The notes: generated by a model not told the origin, from the letters alone. A stretch of DNA of 64,000 nucleotides from Miscanthus floridulus (GCF_019320115.1 NC_089587.1:89918939-89982938); one strand, 5' to 3'. Positions 22,596 through 39,820 are shown, counted from the first letter of the stretch. Numbers and translations are program-made.

Positions 22596-23775
22596 TAATG
22601 GAGACGGAGATTCCGATCTTCCGTCAGGTGATGGTAATTATCATTGTGGTAGAGAATGACACACCGATCCGGCTTCAGATCGAAAGATCAAACCCTGCAA
22701 TCTTAGCACCACAGCTCCTCTGGTTATCAACCAAGTCACGGACCAGGTTGACCTCTCCAAGAAGGCTAATCCCTGCCTGCGCAATGAAGAACACAAGCAA
22801 GAACAAGAAAGAACGCAACTAAATTACAGATGAAAGATTAATCTCACGAGTGGGGTCTCACAAACCGAAGAATGGCGAAACTATTTCTTGACAGAATAAT
22901 CTAAGAAAAAACCCAAAACCTAATGACGATGGCAGCGTATGATTATAAAGGTCTTAGAGTCGTCGCCTACCCTGGATGCGCCCCCTAATGGGCCCAAACA
23001 CGATATACGGTCCAACAGACCAAAAGTAGGTGTCGCAGCACCCTGGCAGATTCTGGATGCTGACTTGTTTCGACTATTCCTATTGATTCCGAAGAGTTTT
23101 TGATGTGAAACCACTTTGATTGGCTTCCTTATCAAATTAGCTTTCCATCCATATGTGGATCATCGAAAACAGAGTTCGAATGCGTCTTGGGCGTCCGTTT
23201 TACTATATGCTGGTCCTAGAGCCCGAGATGGACTCGAACTCAAGTTGGACTGGGCCTCTGGCTTGGCTTGGACGTCCTTGCTAGCCTCCTAAGGTGGTGG
23301 CCAAGGAGGAGGATGTCCAAGGCCATCTCTTAGGTGTTCTCTATCTTCTTAGGGCGTGCTCCAACTTAGGTCTGGGTTTCAAGGATGTCTAACAAGCCCA
23401 TAACGATAGTGTAGCTCCCGCCAGAAATAGCGACAGAATATATTGGTGATTTGGAGGCCTTGCCAACGTGGTATTGAGATGGGACCAGATCTATTTGAAA
23501 GATTATCAAACAAGCTTTCCATTAAGTGCTCATTGACCTCGATCGCACTCCGGATGGATGAGTTATGGCCTTCCCAATGAGGCACTATCGGGCTGCCGAC
23601 GAACCAAAAGTTCAACTTTGATGAACTTCCATTATGAAACACATTTGAACCTACAATCAAATAGTGACATGTACATGTGGAACCAAGTGAATTATAACCA
23701 AAGCCACTATGCAAATGTAGGAATGAGCGCACCTTATAATCATTATTCGTATCCGAAGGTGCCATGTCCTCATCA
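22596..23775 (-). repeat. 5' LTR of the nested element
   Basis: Partner of 19181-20360, of equal length. It also carries a short minus-strand frame matching the one in the other LTR. Confidence 0.9.
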
Positions 23776-23780
23776 CTACC

Positions 23781-24345
23781 GCTCCAATTCGTCCTTCTGT
23801 AGCTGCGGGTATCGGTAAGGGCGCACCGCCACCAGCGCGGTCCTAGGTAGGAGGTGGATGCGGTGGTCGTAGGGCCACGCTAGAGGGAGGCCACGAGGAT
23901 CGTCGAAGATGGCCCCGTGCTGTAGCAGTAGCTGTTCCAGCAGCGGGTGCTGCGGGTCAGCCGTGACCGCGGCCAGGGGCTATTGATTCATCGGAGTGCT
24001 GGGGGGCCAACACATTGCCACGTGACGCATCGGCCGTCCCTCTGGAAGGCCATGGTGAGGCCCTCGAAGTCCTAGAGTAGGGGACCCAAAGTCCCGAGGA
24101 AGTCGACGTCAAGGATGAAGTCGAAACAGCCGAGCGTGAGGCCGACGCAGGTGATGGGAAAAGACTCGCCGCCGATGGTGACAGGGACGTCATGAGCGAT
24201 CCCCTCACATGGCACGCGCTCGCCATTGGCGACGGTGATGTGAAGGTGGGCGCCCCCCACAGAATGAGCCCTAGGCGGCGCATGACGGAACCCTAGAGGA
24301 AAGTGTGGGTGGAGCCCGTGTCCAGTAGGGTGAGGAGGCATTCCC
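23781..24345 (-). pseudogene. Reina-like protease and start of pol, before the nested insertion
   Basis: The frame 24341-24072 reads VPVTIGGESFPITCVGLTLGCFDFILDVDFLG, the C-terminal half of a retropepsin-like domain. Further frames continue to 23781, where the nested element interrupts. The catalytic DTGS of this protease lies just upstream at 24311-24322 in another frame. Confidence 0.75.
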
Positions 24346-25950
24346 CGTTGACCACAACCGCCAGCAGCAAGGTGTGGTAGGTTCTGATCCCTGCAAGCAC
24401 ATACACTGAAACAATAAGGGCATTAACAGTGGCCCCCGGCCCCCTCGGAGGTGTCGACTCCTTAGGCTGGGCAGCCACGTCGGCGTCTGCGGCGTTGAGT
24501 CCCTCGTCATCGATGTAGTCTGCGGACTCCAGGTAGAACAAGCGGGGGCACACGTGTCCACGCACATACTGCTCATTGCAGTTATAGCACAATCCTTGGC
24601 GACGACGTTTGAGCATCTCAGCCAACGAGAGACGTCGGAACGGCTGAGCAGGCGTCACTATGCCCGAGCCTGCAAATGCCGCTGCTGGAAGGGCGGACAT
24701 GGTCTCTAGAGTAGCACCCCCCGGGAGCCCATGTTGGAGGTCCCGACCATGAAGGAGGGCGAGCGCCACGCTACGCAGGCACTGCCATGGCCTCAGCGTG
24801 ACATTCGAAAGCACAGGCCAAGTACATGGCCGTCTAGAGGTCATCGGGGTCTCGCATATCCATATCCACACGAATGTGGTCCAGAAGACCACCCACGAAT
24901 AGCTCGGCCTTCTGGCGTGTAGATATGTCCTGGGCATGTGCCAGGACCGCCTGGAAGCGACCGACGAACTCCTCCACCGAGGAGTGAAACGGTAGCCGAC
25001 CCAGTTCCGCCAGGCGGGTGCCGCGGATAGGAGGCCTGAAACGTTGGCGACACAGGTCCTTGAAACAGTCCCATGGAGGCATGCCCTCGTCCTGCTCGAG
25101 GGCGTAGTACCACGTCTGGGCTGCTCCGGTGAGGTGGTAGGAGGCCATCCATGTGCGTTGCAACACCGACGTGAGGGCCCCGAAAAAATTGCTCACAATG
25201 CGTGAGCCAGTTCAGCGGATCCACGGAGCCGTCATAAGTTGTAAACTCAAGCTTGTGGAATTTTGGGGGCATGCTGCCCTGCGCGGCCGCCGGATCACCA
25301 CCGTCCAAGGCACTATCGGTGGAGCGCGGGGCGCTAGTGGCCGGTGGTAGCACACTGCTGCCGTGGAAGAGGGTGCCATCCATCCCATCGTAGAGGGTAC
25401 CCGACGCCATGGGTCCCCCATGGTCCATTAGGGCACCGGTGGAGGACGTCACCTGAATGTGCGGCCGGGACAGGGCCATGGTATACACGGGGCTGGGCTG
25501 CTCCAGGGCCCATGCTGGTATCTGGGATGGCGATGGTGGGAATCGGATCATGTGGATCGGTATGTTCGTCGACGGCAGCGGCATAGAGGTGGAAGACGAT
25601 GGGCTAGCCTCAGTGGTCATCCCGTAGGGGTACGAGATCGGCAACATCTGTTGGGAAGGCGGCAGGGACGGCTGGGTTGGTGCGGCGTAGGTCGACATCG
25701 GCGGTTGGAGGTACTGGAGGATGGACTGCATCGTCATCCGCATCTCTGCCATGCCATTGCTGAGATCGACGATGGCTACCGTCGTTTGCTCGGGCGTGAA
25801 GATGACCCACGGGGCAGCCGGCGTGCCCATTGGCAGCGACGACGTTGGCACCATCGCCGACGTGGAGGAGGACGCAGGTAGCGGCGCGGTGGTGGTGGGA
25901 ACCATTGCGGCCAGCAGTGGCACGGTGGTGGATGGTAGGGGGCTCGACAT
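24293..25950 (-). pseudogene. Reina-like gag with zinc knuckle and protease start
   Basis: The probable start is the ATG at 25950, next to the primer-binding site; a longer frame reaches upstream into the LTR. A Ser/Pro-rich N-terminus leads to FTTYDGSVDPLNWLTHCEQFF. The frame then shifts near 25200, and the capsid-like part continues in frame 25196-24834 with LTGAAQTWYYALEQDEG and SSVEEFVGRFQAVLAHAQD. A CCHC knuckle CYNCNEQYVRGHVC lies at 24548-24589, and LLDTGSTHTFL at the end of the frame supplies the protease active site. Confidence 0.85.
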
Positions 25951-25961
25951 CTCTGATACCA
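25951..25961 (-). other. Primer-binding site of the Reina-like element
   Basis: Reads TGGTATCAGAG on the minus strand, three bases after the 5' LTR. It fits the 3' end of initiator methionine tRNA. Confidence 0.88.
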
Positions 25962-25964
25962 GGT

Positions 25965-26262
25965 TGATACTGACCGATGCTCTCCCTCTGATGGATCGTA
26001 GGTTATATGAATGAGTGATGGCTGGATGAGGTTTAAAGATGGAGGAACGACGACGGGGCACCGTGATCTCGCGCGAGGAAGAAGACAGCGGCGACTAGGG
26101 CAACTCCTGGCTCCCTAAGGAAGCCGAGTAATATGATTACTCTTTGCTTAAAGTCCAATTATGCCTGTTTACAAGTATTTATACTTCCATGAATAAAATT
26201 GAGAATTAAAACTAAATATACTAATGGGCTTCCGCCTGGAGTACTGTAGCTCGATCATAACA
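25965..26262 (-). repeat. 5' LTR of the Reina-like element
   Basis: 298 bp, TGTTATGATC to AGTATCA on the minus strand, highly similar to 16212-16527. Confidence 0.9.
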
Positions 26263-26440
26263 TAGGTCTTTAGGAGAGAGGATACTCAGATTTGGGTTAT
26301 GTATCTCCTGACACCTAAAATGGGACTTCCATATAGATACTTTTATTGGAGACTATAGATATTATGTTGGAGACCCATTTTGGGTTTGGGTTCCGCAATG
26401 GGTCTCCTGTTGGAGACAACCTTATACGCCTGGTTTTTTA
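26263..26440. other. Host flank separated from 16211 by the Reina-like insertion
   Basis: Before the insertion this sequence adjoined 16211. The joined sequence has loosely complementary ends (for example GGAGACAACC here and GGGTTGT-like words near 16055-16065 on the other strand), so it may itself be an old MITE. That is weakly supported. Confidence 0.3.
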
Positions 26441-27573
26441 GATGGACGAGCGTGTCCGAACGCTCACGCTTGCAACCCGTTTTCTACTATGACCACACAA
26501 CTCCCTCCGCCCCATGCACCATCCTGCTCCGGAGGTGGCATTGCGCCCGATGCACACAACTCTCTCGTCCCACGCCTATCTCGCTCAAATCGAGCTCACA
26601 CTGCCACAGCGAGATGGAGGAAAGGGAAGAGAGGGGAGGGCGAGGCGCGTCGCGCGAGGAAGGTGCGAGATAGGAGACGAAGCCATGCGGCAGGCCGCTC
26701 TCTACCATTCAACGACGCCATTGCAGCATGTGCAACATCCGATCTATTTTTTAAACATACATATGAAGACAAATGAAACATTCGTGTATAGCCAATACGA
26801 CATGTGCAACATCAGATCAACTTTCGAAACATCCATATGAAATTTTGAAACAAATGTATGAAACACATGAAATAATTAAAAACATAGGCTTGCAACATGT
26901 GTATATTGCCATTGCAACATATACAACATCCTAGTTTTACTTTTGCAACATTCAGATTGAACATCTGAAACATAAGTCTCAAAATGCCTGAAACATTTGA
27001 AAACATATGTAACATCCAGATCTACTTTTGCAACATCCAGATGAAACACTTGAAACAAAATTATGAAACGTCTGAAACACTTGAAATACAGCGTCGTCGG
27101 CGGGCACGACGTCCCTAGTGGGAAACTGCGGTAGCCTGCAAGCTTAGGTCGGGGGGACGTCAACAACCCAACATACACCTAGGGGCAGGCACAAACCTCC
27201 CCTTGTTGCCAACGGCGCGAGGTGGATGGGAGCATAGGCACATGCCTCCCCTAGGTAAAGGCGCAGGCGCATGCCTCCTTGCCTCTCCTTCCGCAACAGG
27301 CGAGGTGGATGGGAGCACAGTGTGGGATGGGAGTGTAGGAGAGGAGCGTGGAGCAGCGCGGGATGGGAGCGGATGCGGCGCCGCCGCGCTGGAGAAAACC
27401 ACAGTGAGCGGCCTCGCACTGCCTACGGCGAGGAGCCTCGCGCTGGAGAAGGTAGCAGCGATGTCTTTTTTTGAGAATTGGACTGACGATTGGCGTTGGA
27501 TAAAGTAAACTGCGGGAGGCAGAGTGCGGGCGCGCGACGTCCAAACGGACGGACACCCGCCCGCGTCATATCG
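26441..27573. mobile_element. Putative non-autonomous Mutator-like element
   Basis: The ends GATGGACGAGCGTGTCCG (26441 on) and, complemented, a GACGCGGGCGGGTGTCCG-like sequence ending near 27573 are roughly inverted repeats. The middle (about 26720-27090) repeats the words GCAACATCCAGAT and TGAAACA many times, with alternating spacing. That pattern is common in grass Mutator-like repeats. GC-rich pieces on either side (26460-26710, 27120-27500) have open frames but no recognised domain. Ends and superfamily are uncertain. Confidence 0.4.
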
Positions 27574-28990
27574 TTATCCATTTTTTAAAGGCACTTTAGC
27601 TTAGACTCTGTTTGGATTAAAGAAATTATTTTTTAAAAAATGGGGAAAACAAGATAAAGAAAAAAAATGAGGATAGTGTTTGGAATAAAGGAAAACATCA
27701 TTCTCTTTCCTCCACAATACTGTACCATGGCCCCGTTCGGCTTACCCTATATTTGGCTTGTTCGGCTTTTTTTCAGTCGGAACAGTGTTTTTTCTCACAA
27801 CAATTCAGTCAGAACAGTGTTTTTCAGCTAGTTTCAGCCGAAATTCTGCCAACCGAACGGGCCCTCATAGGAAAACATATATTTGAGTGAGTTGCTCTTC
27901 TTTTTTCTTTAGTGCAAAACATGTCTGAGTAGTGGAAGTATCGCTATGTTCACTAAAGTGTAACTTATGTGTGCATAAATTTTCTGTTTTTTTTTATTGT
28001 TGACAAGAGCCTCTTATGCGTCCCTGCCCACAACAAAAGGTAAAGAAAAAATTACAAGGCATAAATTATATTGGTATTATTATGGATCTTCTGGGAGCCT
28101 TTGGCACGTACTCTTTCCTGACGAGTGTTGCCACCCATTATGCACAAACTACATCCATGTCTGGTTGTTAACGACTTGTCGCAAATTGGCGCTGTGAAAC
28201 CTGTGTGCAAAAGGAAGTTTTAAGCCAACGCCATGGTTAGTTCTTGTACCTCACTACACACACCATGAGGCATTTTATGACTCGATTGGTTCCTACCCTC
28301 CCAGGCAGATGGATGCTCCAAGCATCAATCTACATCTTAACAGGCGACTAAAATTAGATGCCTAGGGATGCATAGCGCGGCAGGCAATCTTGCCTCGCGT
28401 TGAAGCAAACAAACCTTTCTCCCTCATTTGCGTCTTCAACCACTGAGACGTCAAGAGTTGTGCATGCTGAGACTGCCCAAGTACATGCTCTAGGAAGTCG
28501 GAAGTGGGGAGGGGGACATTTGGTGGTTAGTGGGTGTTCAGAGATGAAAGAATGGGAGCATGCACTGTAGGGCGGTAGTGTTCGTGCCAATAGGAATATC
28601 GAGCTTAGGAACTTCAAAAGTGATATGATATGCCTCTTGTGATGCTTAGTTTCTTCTCAACGATAATGCTATTACCTTGATCTACATCGCTAGAGAAGCA
28701 TATTCCACTGAGAAAAATGCTAAGATCTCTTTTGATATGCATGTTTTTCTAATTTTGTTTTTTTCATGTGAAATTATTGTATGATTTCAATAAAATTAAT
28801 GACCCATAACAATCAAGAGAGCCAAAACTCTGATTATTATAATCTACAATCTTGACTATAATAATTATATGTATAATCTGGTTTATAATTATTCGTCTAA
28901 ACTGGCGTTAGTTTTTTCGCATAGAAAAATCAAAGCGACTTGTAATTTTGAACCGAGTAAATATAGTAATAAAATTTCCAATGAGCTTTC
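27574..28990. other. Intergenic sequence upstream of NAC-alpha
   Basis: Apart from the MITE at 27729-27864, I see nothing recognisable. Short frames near 27997-28197 and 28354-28617 have no family resemblance. Confidence 0.5.
27729..27864. mobile_element. Short hAT-like MITE
   Basis: A 136-bp element with near-perfect terminal inverted repeats, GGCCCCGTTCGG at the left and the complement of GGGCCCGTTCGG at the right. Inside are two CAGT(C)GGAACAGTG(TTTTT)-type words. Such GGCCC-GTTCGG MITEs are abundant in grasses and usually ascribed to hAT. An 8-bp target duplication is not evident. Confidence 0.7.
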
Positions 28991-29057
28991 CACATGCTCT
29001 CACTGAGTCACTGTCCCCACTCCTGGTAAGCCCTGGCGGCCAACTGATTTCGCGATA

Positions 29058-29174
29058 TACTATTTAAATAAACACAGCAGAAAACGGCCCACCCCCGTTC
29101 GTGCTTGTTTGCTCTAGGTTTTTTGCCACGCCGCCGCCGTCCCTCTGCCCCTTCCACACCACCGATACACCAAG
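29058..29174 (+). promoter_or_regulatory. NAC-alpha core promoter and 5' UTR
   Basis: A TATA-like TATTTAAATA lies at 29061-29070, about 105 bp before the ATG. A GGCCCA site-II-like motif follows at about 29085-29090. The start context is CCAAGATGACG. A GC-rich, pyrimidine-rich leader follows. Confidence 0.55.
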
Positions 29175-34828
<5,654 letters not shown>

Positions 34829-35782
34829 TGTTATTTTTGTCAACCCGTTTTTTTTAAAGCCAGATGTATGGTATGCTGTGCAGCTTGAGCATTATCTGTG
34901 GACCATATGCTTGCTTAATAATTTTATCATGCTTGCTTCTTCGGTCAAGGACTCAAGGTCATTCAAACATGGTTTCATCTTTGCTGGCTTGCTGCATAGC
35001 AACAGTTTATGGCATAGGCTGTTTGTCTATGGCTCTGGTATTCCGGTGATGCCACAGGATTTTTTTTTTCTTTTGGGCATTTTTCTGTACCTCTATTGCT
35101 GTTATTACATCATTGGCGAGCTGGGTAAGATTAGACCTAATCAGGGCTGTGTGGTGCCTTTTTTTTTTTTGCCCTGCCCATCCGATGGGCAATGTTGGGT
35201 TGGGTTGGGTCAGTCTATTTCTTGGGTCCTGTTATGTTTATATGACCATAACTTGCCGCGTCGCAAGTCTGTCGTTCCATAGTTTTTTAGACGTGTTTGA
35301 TTCACTGCCGCAACTATGACAAGCCACACTTTTTTAGCATCCTGCCACATATGTCATAGACTCGTTTTCTTATTAAACTTCGCCACAAATGTGGCTTTGT
35401 TTTTGCTCACCGTAGGTTGCTGAAAGTTAGGCATGGCAAGTTTGGTCATGAACCAAATAGGCGCTTGGTTTTTGTTTTCTTATGTTGGGCTGGCTCTTTT
35501 CAGGTTGGGTTAGGTTATGGGTCATGAATTATGGTCTGACCGGGTTAGGTTATGGGTCGTGAATTATGGTTTGACCGTATTGGCTTGGGTCATTGGGTCT
35601 TTTCAGGGGACTGCTCTATAAACTTTGTTCAACAAATGTCACTCAGTAGCTTCACAAAAACCTAGAGCTTCTAGAGCATCTCTTTAGATGCTCTTACAAC
35701 TTCTTATTTTTAAAGGAGTCTGTGGAGTTACACATGTTTGGCTGAAAAACATGGAATGAAGCAGTTCCAAACAGACAGTTTT
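34829..35782. other. NAC-alpha 3' UTR and downstream flank
   Basis: The first 200-300 bp are presumably 3' UTR. A 35-bp tandem duplication at about 35507-35576 (GGGTTAGGTTATGGGTC words) lies in the flank. No coding frame is credible. Confidence 0.5.
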
Positions 35783-36250
35783 AAATAGCGGGCTATTGAA
35801 AATAGCGGTAACTTTTTTTCAACAGCTATGAGGCTATAGCGGCGCTATGACAGATAGCGATTTTATAAAGAAAACATGAAAACACCAATAATTGATGAAA
35901 AAAACATGGTAAACATGAAATTCGATGAACACAAATATGTTTTTAAGGTTCCACAAGTCTAGGTAACATTACTAACATGACATTACAACATGGTTCATGA
36001 AATTTCAGTGTTTAATTATCTAAAATAATAAATTAGTAGCAAATGATAAGTAGAAAATAACAAATTAAATTATCAAAATCTATTAGTGATGGCAAAATCT
36101 GAAATAGCGCCGCTATTTGAACGCTGAAGCTATGCAATTAGCGGGGCTATAGCACATAATAGCGGTTAAAGTTGGCATAGCAGCACAAGTAGAAATAGCT
36201 TAGCGTTGAGTCTCTCCGGTCGCTATAGCGGCACTGTAGTCCGCTATTTT
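35783..36250. mobile_element. Inverted-repeat element rich in AGCGG/CCGCT words
   Basis: It starts with AAATAGCGGGCTATT and ends with the complementary CCGCTATTTTTT. Both end regions repeat ATAGCGGCGCTAT and related self-complementary words, while the middle (about 35870-36090) is AT-rich. Similar elements are common in grasses. No target duplication is clear and no protein is encoded. Confidence 0.5.
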
Positions 36251-37914
36251 TTTTTCTATGCAAACAGATCCCAAGTAATGGGTTGTCTATCCTATACACT
36301 GGTCAGTTTGGTTTGTGCTTGGTTTTTCTTGTGAATTGGTTGGGATGGATGGTCCATAATTAGGTGTAGATGAGATGGATGGTCTTTTTAGTCACATGTT
36401 TACTATAATACATTTTTGTTTTTCAAAATAGATTACTTTTACTATGTACTAGTTATTGGCTCGTGCGTTGCTACGAGCACCTACTAAAACATAAATGAAA
36501 TAACGTAACATAGAATACAAAAAGAAGAGCAAAAAGGACCAATGACAAGTGTCTTAACTTGAGTTTTAATACATTTTTTTGGCAAATCATTAATTTCATA
36601 TATCTTGAAAAAGACCTTATGCTATGAACATAAACTGGAGACTTTTTTCTGTTCATTTTTGTTGGGCCATAAATTGGAAATCTCTTGCATTGTGTTGACA
36701 GATGCTTGTGTGAATAATAAAAAAATATGACAATAATTGTCATTTCATTGTATAATAGTTTTGCTAAGACAAATGCAGTAAAGGAAGAAATCTTGAAAAC
36801 AATGGAAACCAACCATGGTCTCTTTCTGGATCTAGCAGTTTTATTAGTTCTAACAAAATGATAACTCTAATTGTGCTAAATCAACCAAATTCTAATAGTC
36901 AACAGATGGAGAGGGAATTGAAGCTCAACTTCCTGCTTTGGTATGGCTTGATCTAGGTGCCCTTCGTACTGTTGGTGGAGAAGGAATCCAGTGGAGGAGC
37001 TCTTGATCCAGCAAAGCCTAGCATTGTTGTTGGCGAGGGCTTGCTACTTTGTTGCTGCACTACACATTTCGCAGAAAAAAAATGATACAACACACATCTC
37101 TGAACATCAATGCAAACCAATATGACTTGACATTGGCAATGCTATCAGCAGGAATGTATGGTAAAGGTTCGATAAGAATTGATATGGACCCTGCCACATA
37201 TGATTACTTGTTGCTTCATAGGTTTAGTTAGAGGAACCCTAGACGAAAGCAGAAGCTTAGGGCCACGTGCACAAGCTCCATGGACCTTGCGCTTGCGGGT
37301 GATGTCAAATAGAAAATTTGTTCTTTCCCTTGGTCATCTAGATGATGATTGCCCTAAGGGTTCATGAACATGGCCTATCCGGTGGGATTGTGGAGTTGTA
37401 TGCATTTTCTAAGGATGGAAGATCTGGTGCAAAGATGTGCGCAATATTCCTCAAGAGCATATGCCAGATACAGCTATTTGCCTCTTGTGGTAGTAATCTT
37501 AGGACAATCGAACGAGTCTTGGTGTTCCATATACCATGCACCAACGTGCGGCATCGCTTTCAATTTTGCAAGAGGATAACACAATTATATCTTGCTGTTA
37601 TCTAAGAAACTTTGTAACATATGTTAATGCCATTACACACATATTGAATATTTTTTAGGAAATCATTTGACTAGTTTTTTTTTCTTTTTAAAAAATTGCT
37701 CGACAAGTGTTGTTCTTGACTTATTGTCCACCGTACCTATCACCTATATGCCTTTTAGCTTTATAAGAAGAGAAATGTGGGTTATGGCACCCGAAGAACT
37801 ATATAACATAACGGAAATGCTAATATCTAAACACACATTATTTGTGGCTTCCGCCCACACACCCCGCTCGCACGACGCACCCCCACCGCCCGCACACCTT
37901 CCCCTCCCTCCCTC

Positions 37915-37918
<4 letters not shown>
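36251..37918. other. Intergenic sequence with no recognised gene
   Basis: A stretch beginning GGCTCGTGCGTTGCTACG near 36460 resembles a common grass repeat end. The frames at 37049-37605 lack recognisable domains; they may be pieces of a decayed gene but I cannot support a call. Confidence 0.35.

Positions 37919-37962
<44 letters not shown>
37919..37962 (+). repeat. TC dinucleotide microsatellite
   Basis: About 22 TC units in a CT-rich stretch upstream of the candidate exon at 38043. Pyrimidine tracts of this kind are frequent in plant 5' leaders. Confidence 0.95.
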
Positions 37963-37965
<3 letters not shown>

Positions 37966-38042
37966 CCCTCCCTCTCTCTCCTCTCCGTGCTCACGCCCCA
38001 CCACCTCCCCCGCGCGCGCCGCCTTCGGATCTGGCAACGACG

Positions 38043-38090
38043 ATGGCGGATCCACCAGATCTGACGGTGGCGGTGCTGGATCCGCGGCAG
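38043..38090 (+). CDS. Possible first coding exon of an unrecognised gene, interrupted by a retrotransposon
   Basis: ATG in the context ACGATGGCG opens MADPPDLTVAVLDPRQ and is followed by CGGCAG|GTAGGC, a good splice donor. A GC-rich leader with a TC microsatellite precedes it. The 16.4-kb element starts 258 bp further on, in what would be intron 1. No matching downstream exon is recognised beyond 54716. It may be a broken gene or a chance arrangement. Confidence 0.3.
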
Positions 38091-38343
38091 GTAGGCCTCC
38101 TCCTCCTCCTGGATCACTGAACTAGGGTTCGGGAAAGCTCTTCGTATCATCTCTTCCAACTCTGGTGGGCTATAGAATGGCCGGCCTGGGGGAGATAGGT
38201 AAGCCATGCGGTGGGGGTGGGCGATGGGCGGTTTAGGGGAGCTAGCGGCGGCAGGGGCGGTCGGGCCATGTCGAGGCGAGGGAGCTCTGGCCATGGTGGT
38301 GGCGGAGGAGGGGGGAGGGGAAGAAGGTGGCGCCGTGGGCAAG

Positions 38344-38348
38344 CTAGG
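38344..38348 (+). repeat. Target-site duplication of the large gypsy element, left copy
   Basis: CTAGG, identical to 54711-54715, directly outside the LTRs. Confidence 0.9.
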
Positions 38349-39797
38349 TGTCGGGGACCTAATACTGGGGTACCCAATGAGGTGGGGCTAATAACCATCA
38401 AACGTTGATGCTCTCAAGTAGACAAGAACGCAACTTCGCTTCTTATCCATATGACCGGAGGTTGGCCGAGCCTCGCCCGACCCCCGAGGGCTGGACTCCG
38501 CCTCGCTCGACGTATGGGGGCAGACTCGGCCTCGCCCGACGTCTAGGGGCAAACTCTGCCTCGCTCGATGGCTGAGGGCTAGCTCCGCCTCGCCCGACGA
38601 CTGAGGGCTGGCTCCGCCTCACCCGATGACTGAGGGCAGGCTCCGCCTCGCCTGACATCGGTGGGCTGGCTCTGCCTCGCCCGATGGCTAAGGGCTAGCT
38701 TTGCCTCGCCCGGTGACTAGGGACAGGCCTCGCCTCACTCGACCCCCGAGGGCTGGCTCTGCCTCACCCGACAACTGAGGGTTGGCTCCGCCTCACCTGA
38801 CGTCTAAGGGCTGGCTCCGCCTCGCCCGACGGCTGAGGGCTAGCTCTGCCCCGCCCGATGTCCCGGGACAGGCTCTGTCTTGCCCGACATCCTGGGGCTG
38901 GCTCCGCCTTGCCCGGCGACTGCACCCTGCTCCTTCATAATGATGGGCACAGGGTAAGACAGGACATTCGAGTCAACTGTAGTACCGAGGACCATACCCT
39001 GCACCCCTGCAGGAAAGTACCATCAGGACACGACAGGACATGCGCTTTAAGCCCTTCTAGGCATGGTAGAGCCCGAACAGTGTTGTAGGCGCCAACTTTT
39101 GTCTTATAGTGTTGTGGGCGCTGCCATCAGCCCTCGGACGTGGATCCTAACATAAGCATACGACAACCACTATAATCCAAGAGAGAACTCGCATCATCTA
39201 TAGTTACGGACGTAGAGTCACTTCCCTGTCTGCTCTCTGTAGGATCATGGCTCGGCACCTCGGCACGCTGCACCGTCCGCCGGAGTGGGATGGGATGTAA
39301 CCACTTGCTGAAACAAAGCCAGAACATGGCCATGCCAAGATCAACGAACGTGCTATCCCTAGCATGGTCTGCCATGTCAGCAGGGCAGGCTCAAGGGAAA
39401 AGGAAGACCCGGTGCCTTCGAAGGACCGTCTCTACCTTTGTTTTTTTCCTCTTTCTCCCATCTGTAACCCCTGCTCCCCCGTGGTCTATAAAAGGGAGGG
39501 AAGGACATCCCACTAAGGGGACAGATCGATTTCATACACAACACACAGTCGAGTAGCAACCGAGCTCTTGGCATCCTTTCGACCCTTTCATCAGAGACTT
39601 AGGACCTGTCCCTCTCTCGACTTTTTGTACCCCCTACTATGAACCTTTTTCGGTGTTAATAACACAAGCAGCAGCAGATTGGATGTAGGAACATTCTGCC
39701 TAAACTAGTATAAATCTTGTGTCCTTTAGTACACCATTCGGGCCTAACGCGCAACAAATATAAATTTACTAGTTGGTGTTTATTTGAAACATCGACA
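38349..39797 (+). repeat. 5' LTR of element 1
   Basis: 1449 bp, 82 bp longer than the 3' LTR, mainly because its internal 29-bp minisatellite has about three more units. A TATA box (CTATAAAAG near 39486-39494) lies about 300 bp before the LTR end, a likely start region for element transcription. Confidence 0.92.
38456..38920 (+). repeat. 29-bp minisatellite in the 5' LTR of element 1
   Basis: About 15-16 imperfect head-to-tail units, each close to GGCTCCGCCTCGCCCGAC plus an 11-bp variable part such as GACTGAGGGCT. The array is GC-rich and shows many C-to-T type differences between units. Confidence 0.92.
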
Positions 39798-39820
39798 GTT
39801 GGTGCGCCAGGTAGGGGACC
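39798..39820 (+). other. Primer-binding site region of element 1
   Basis: GTTGGTGCGCCAGGTAGGGG follows the LTR directly. Its position fits a tRNA primer site; which tRNA cannot be decided by eye. Confidence 0.6.

Larger units (their letters stand above)
19181..23775 (-). mobile_element. Nested, coding-poor LTR retrotransposon inserted in the Reina-like pol
   Basis: Two LTRs of 1180 bp each (19181-20360 and 22596-23775) flank 2.2 kb of internal sequence with a tRNA-primer site, a polypurine tract and one ORF region, but no RT, integrase or protease. It must have been mobilised by enzymes of another element. The flanking 5-mers are CTGCC (19176-19180) and CTACC (23776-23780), a TSD with one mismatch. 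The Reina-like pol is resumed on either side, in the segment just before the RT. Confidence 0.9.
16212..26262 (-). mobile_element. Chromovirus-type Ty3/gypsy retrotransposon (Reina-like), split by a nested element
   Basis: Two similar LTRs of about 300 bp (25965-26262 and 16212-16527) enclose gag, protease, RT, RNase H, integrase and a chromodomain on the minus strand. Subtracting the nested element leaves about 5.4 kb, and short LTRs plus a chromodomain point to the Reina clade. The flanking 5-mers are TATGT (16207-16211) and TAGGT (26263-26267), a target-site duplication with one mismatch. Many stops and shifts make it non-functional. It sits immediately upstream of NTF2. Confidence 0.88.

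Noticed and set aside
22502..22822. Plus-strand frame at the LTR border of the nested element
   Set aside because: It covers the primer-binding site and LTR end in antisense; a chance frame.
34864..35319. Frames downstream of the NAC-alpha stop
   Set aside because: They lie in the 3' UTR and flank; T-rich, hydrophobic by composition only.
36471..36812. 113-codon minus-strand frame with hydrophobic stretches
   Set aside because: AT-rich DNA gives such Phe/Leu-rich frames by chance; no homology recognised and no promoter or splice context.
37049..37605. Three short plus-strand frames in series, suggesting a gene
   Set aside because: No domain, no splice sites joining them and no similarity that I recognise; insufficient for a gene call.
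37744..38342. Long frames on both strands with Ser-Leu or Arg-Glu repeats
   Set aside because: They are translations of the TC microsatellite; every frame through such a repeat is open.
38456..38920. Regular 29-bp repeats that could be mistaken for a CRISPR array
   Set aside because: Units are directly adjacent without unique spacers, lie inside an LTR, and the genome is a plant's.
39127..39375. Minus-strand frame in both LTRs of element 1 (also 54034-54282)
   Set aside because: It lies in the LTR on both copies simply because the LTRs are duplicates; no recognised domain.
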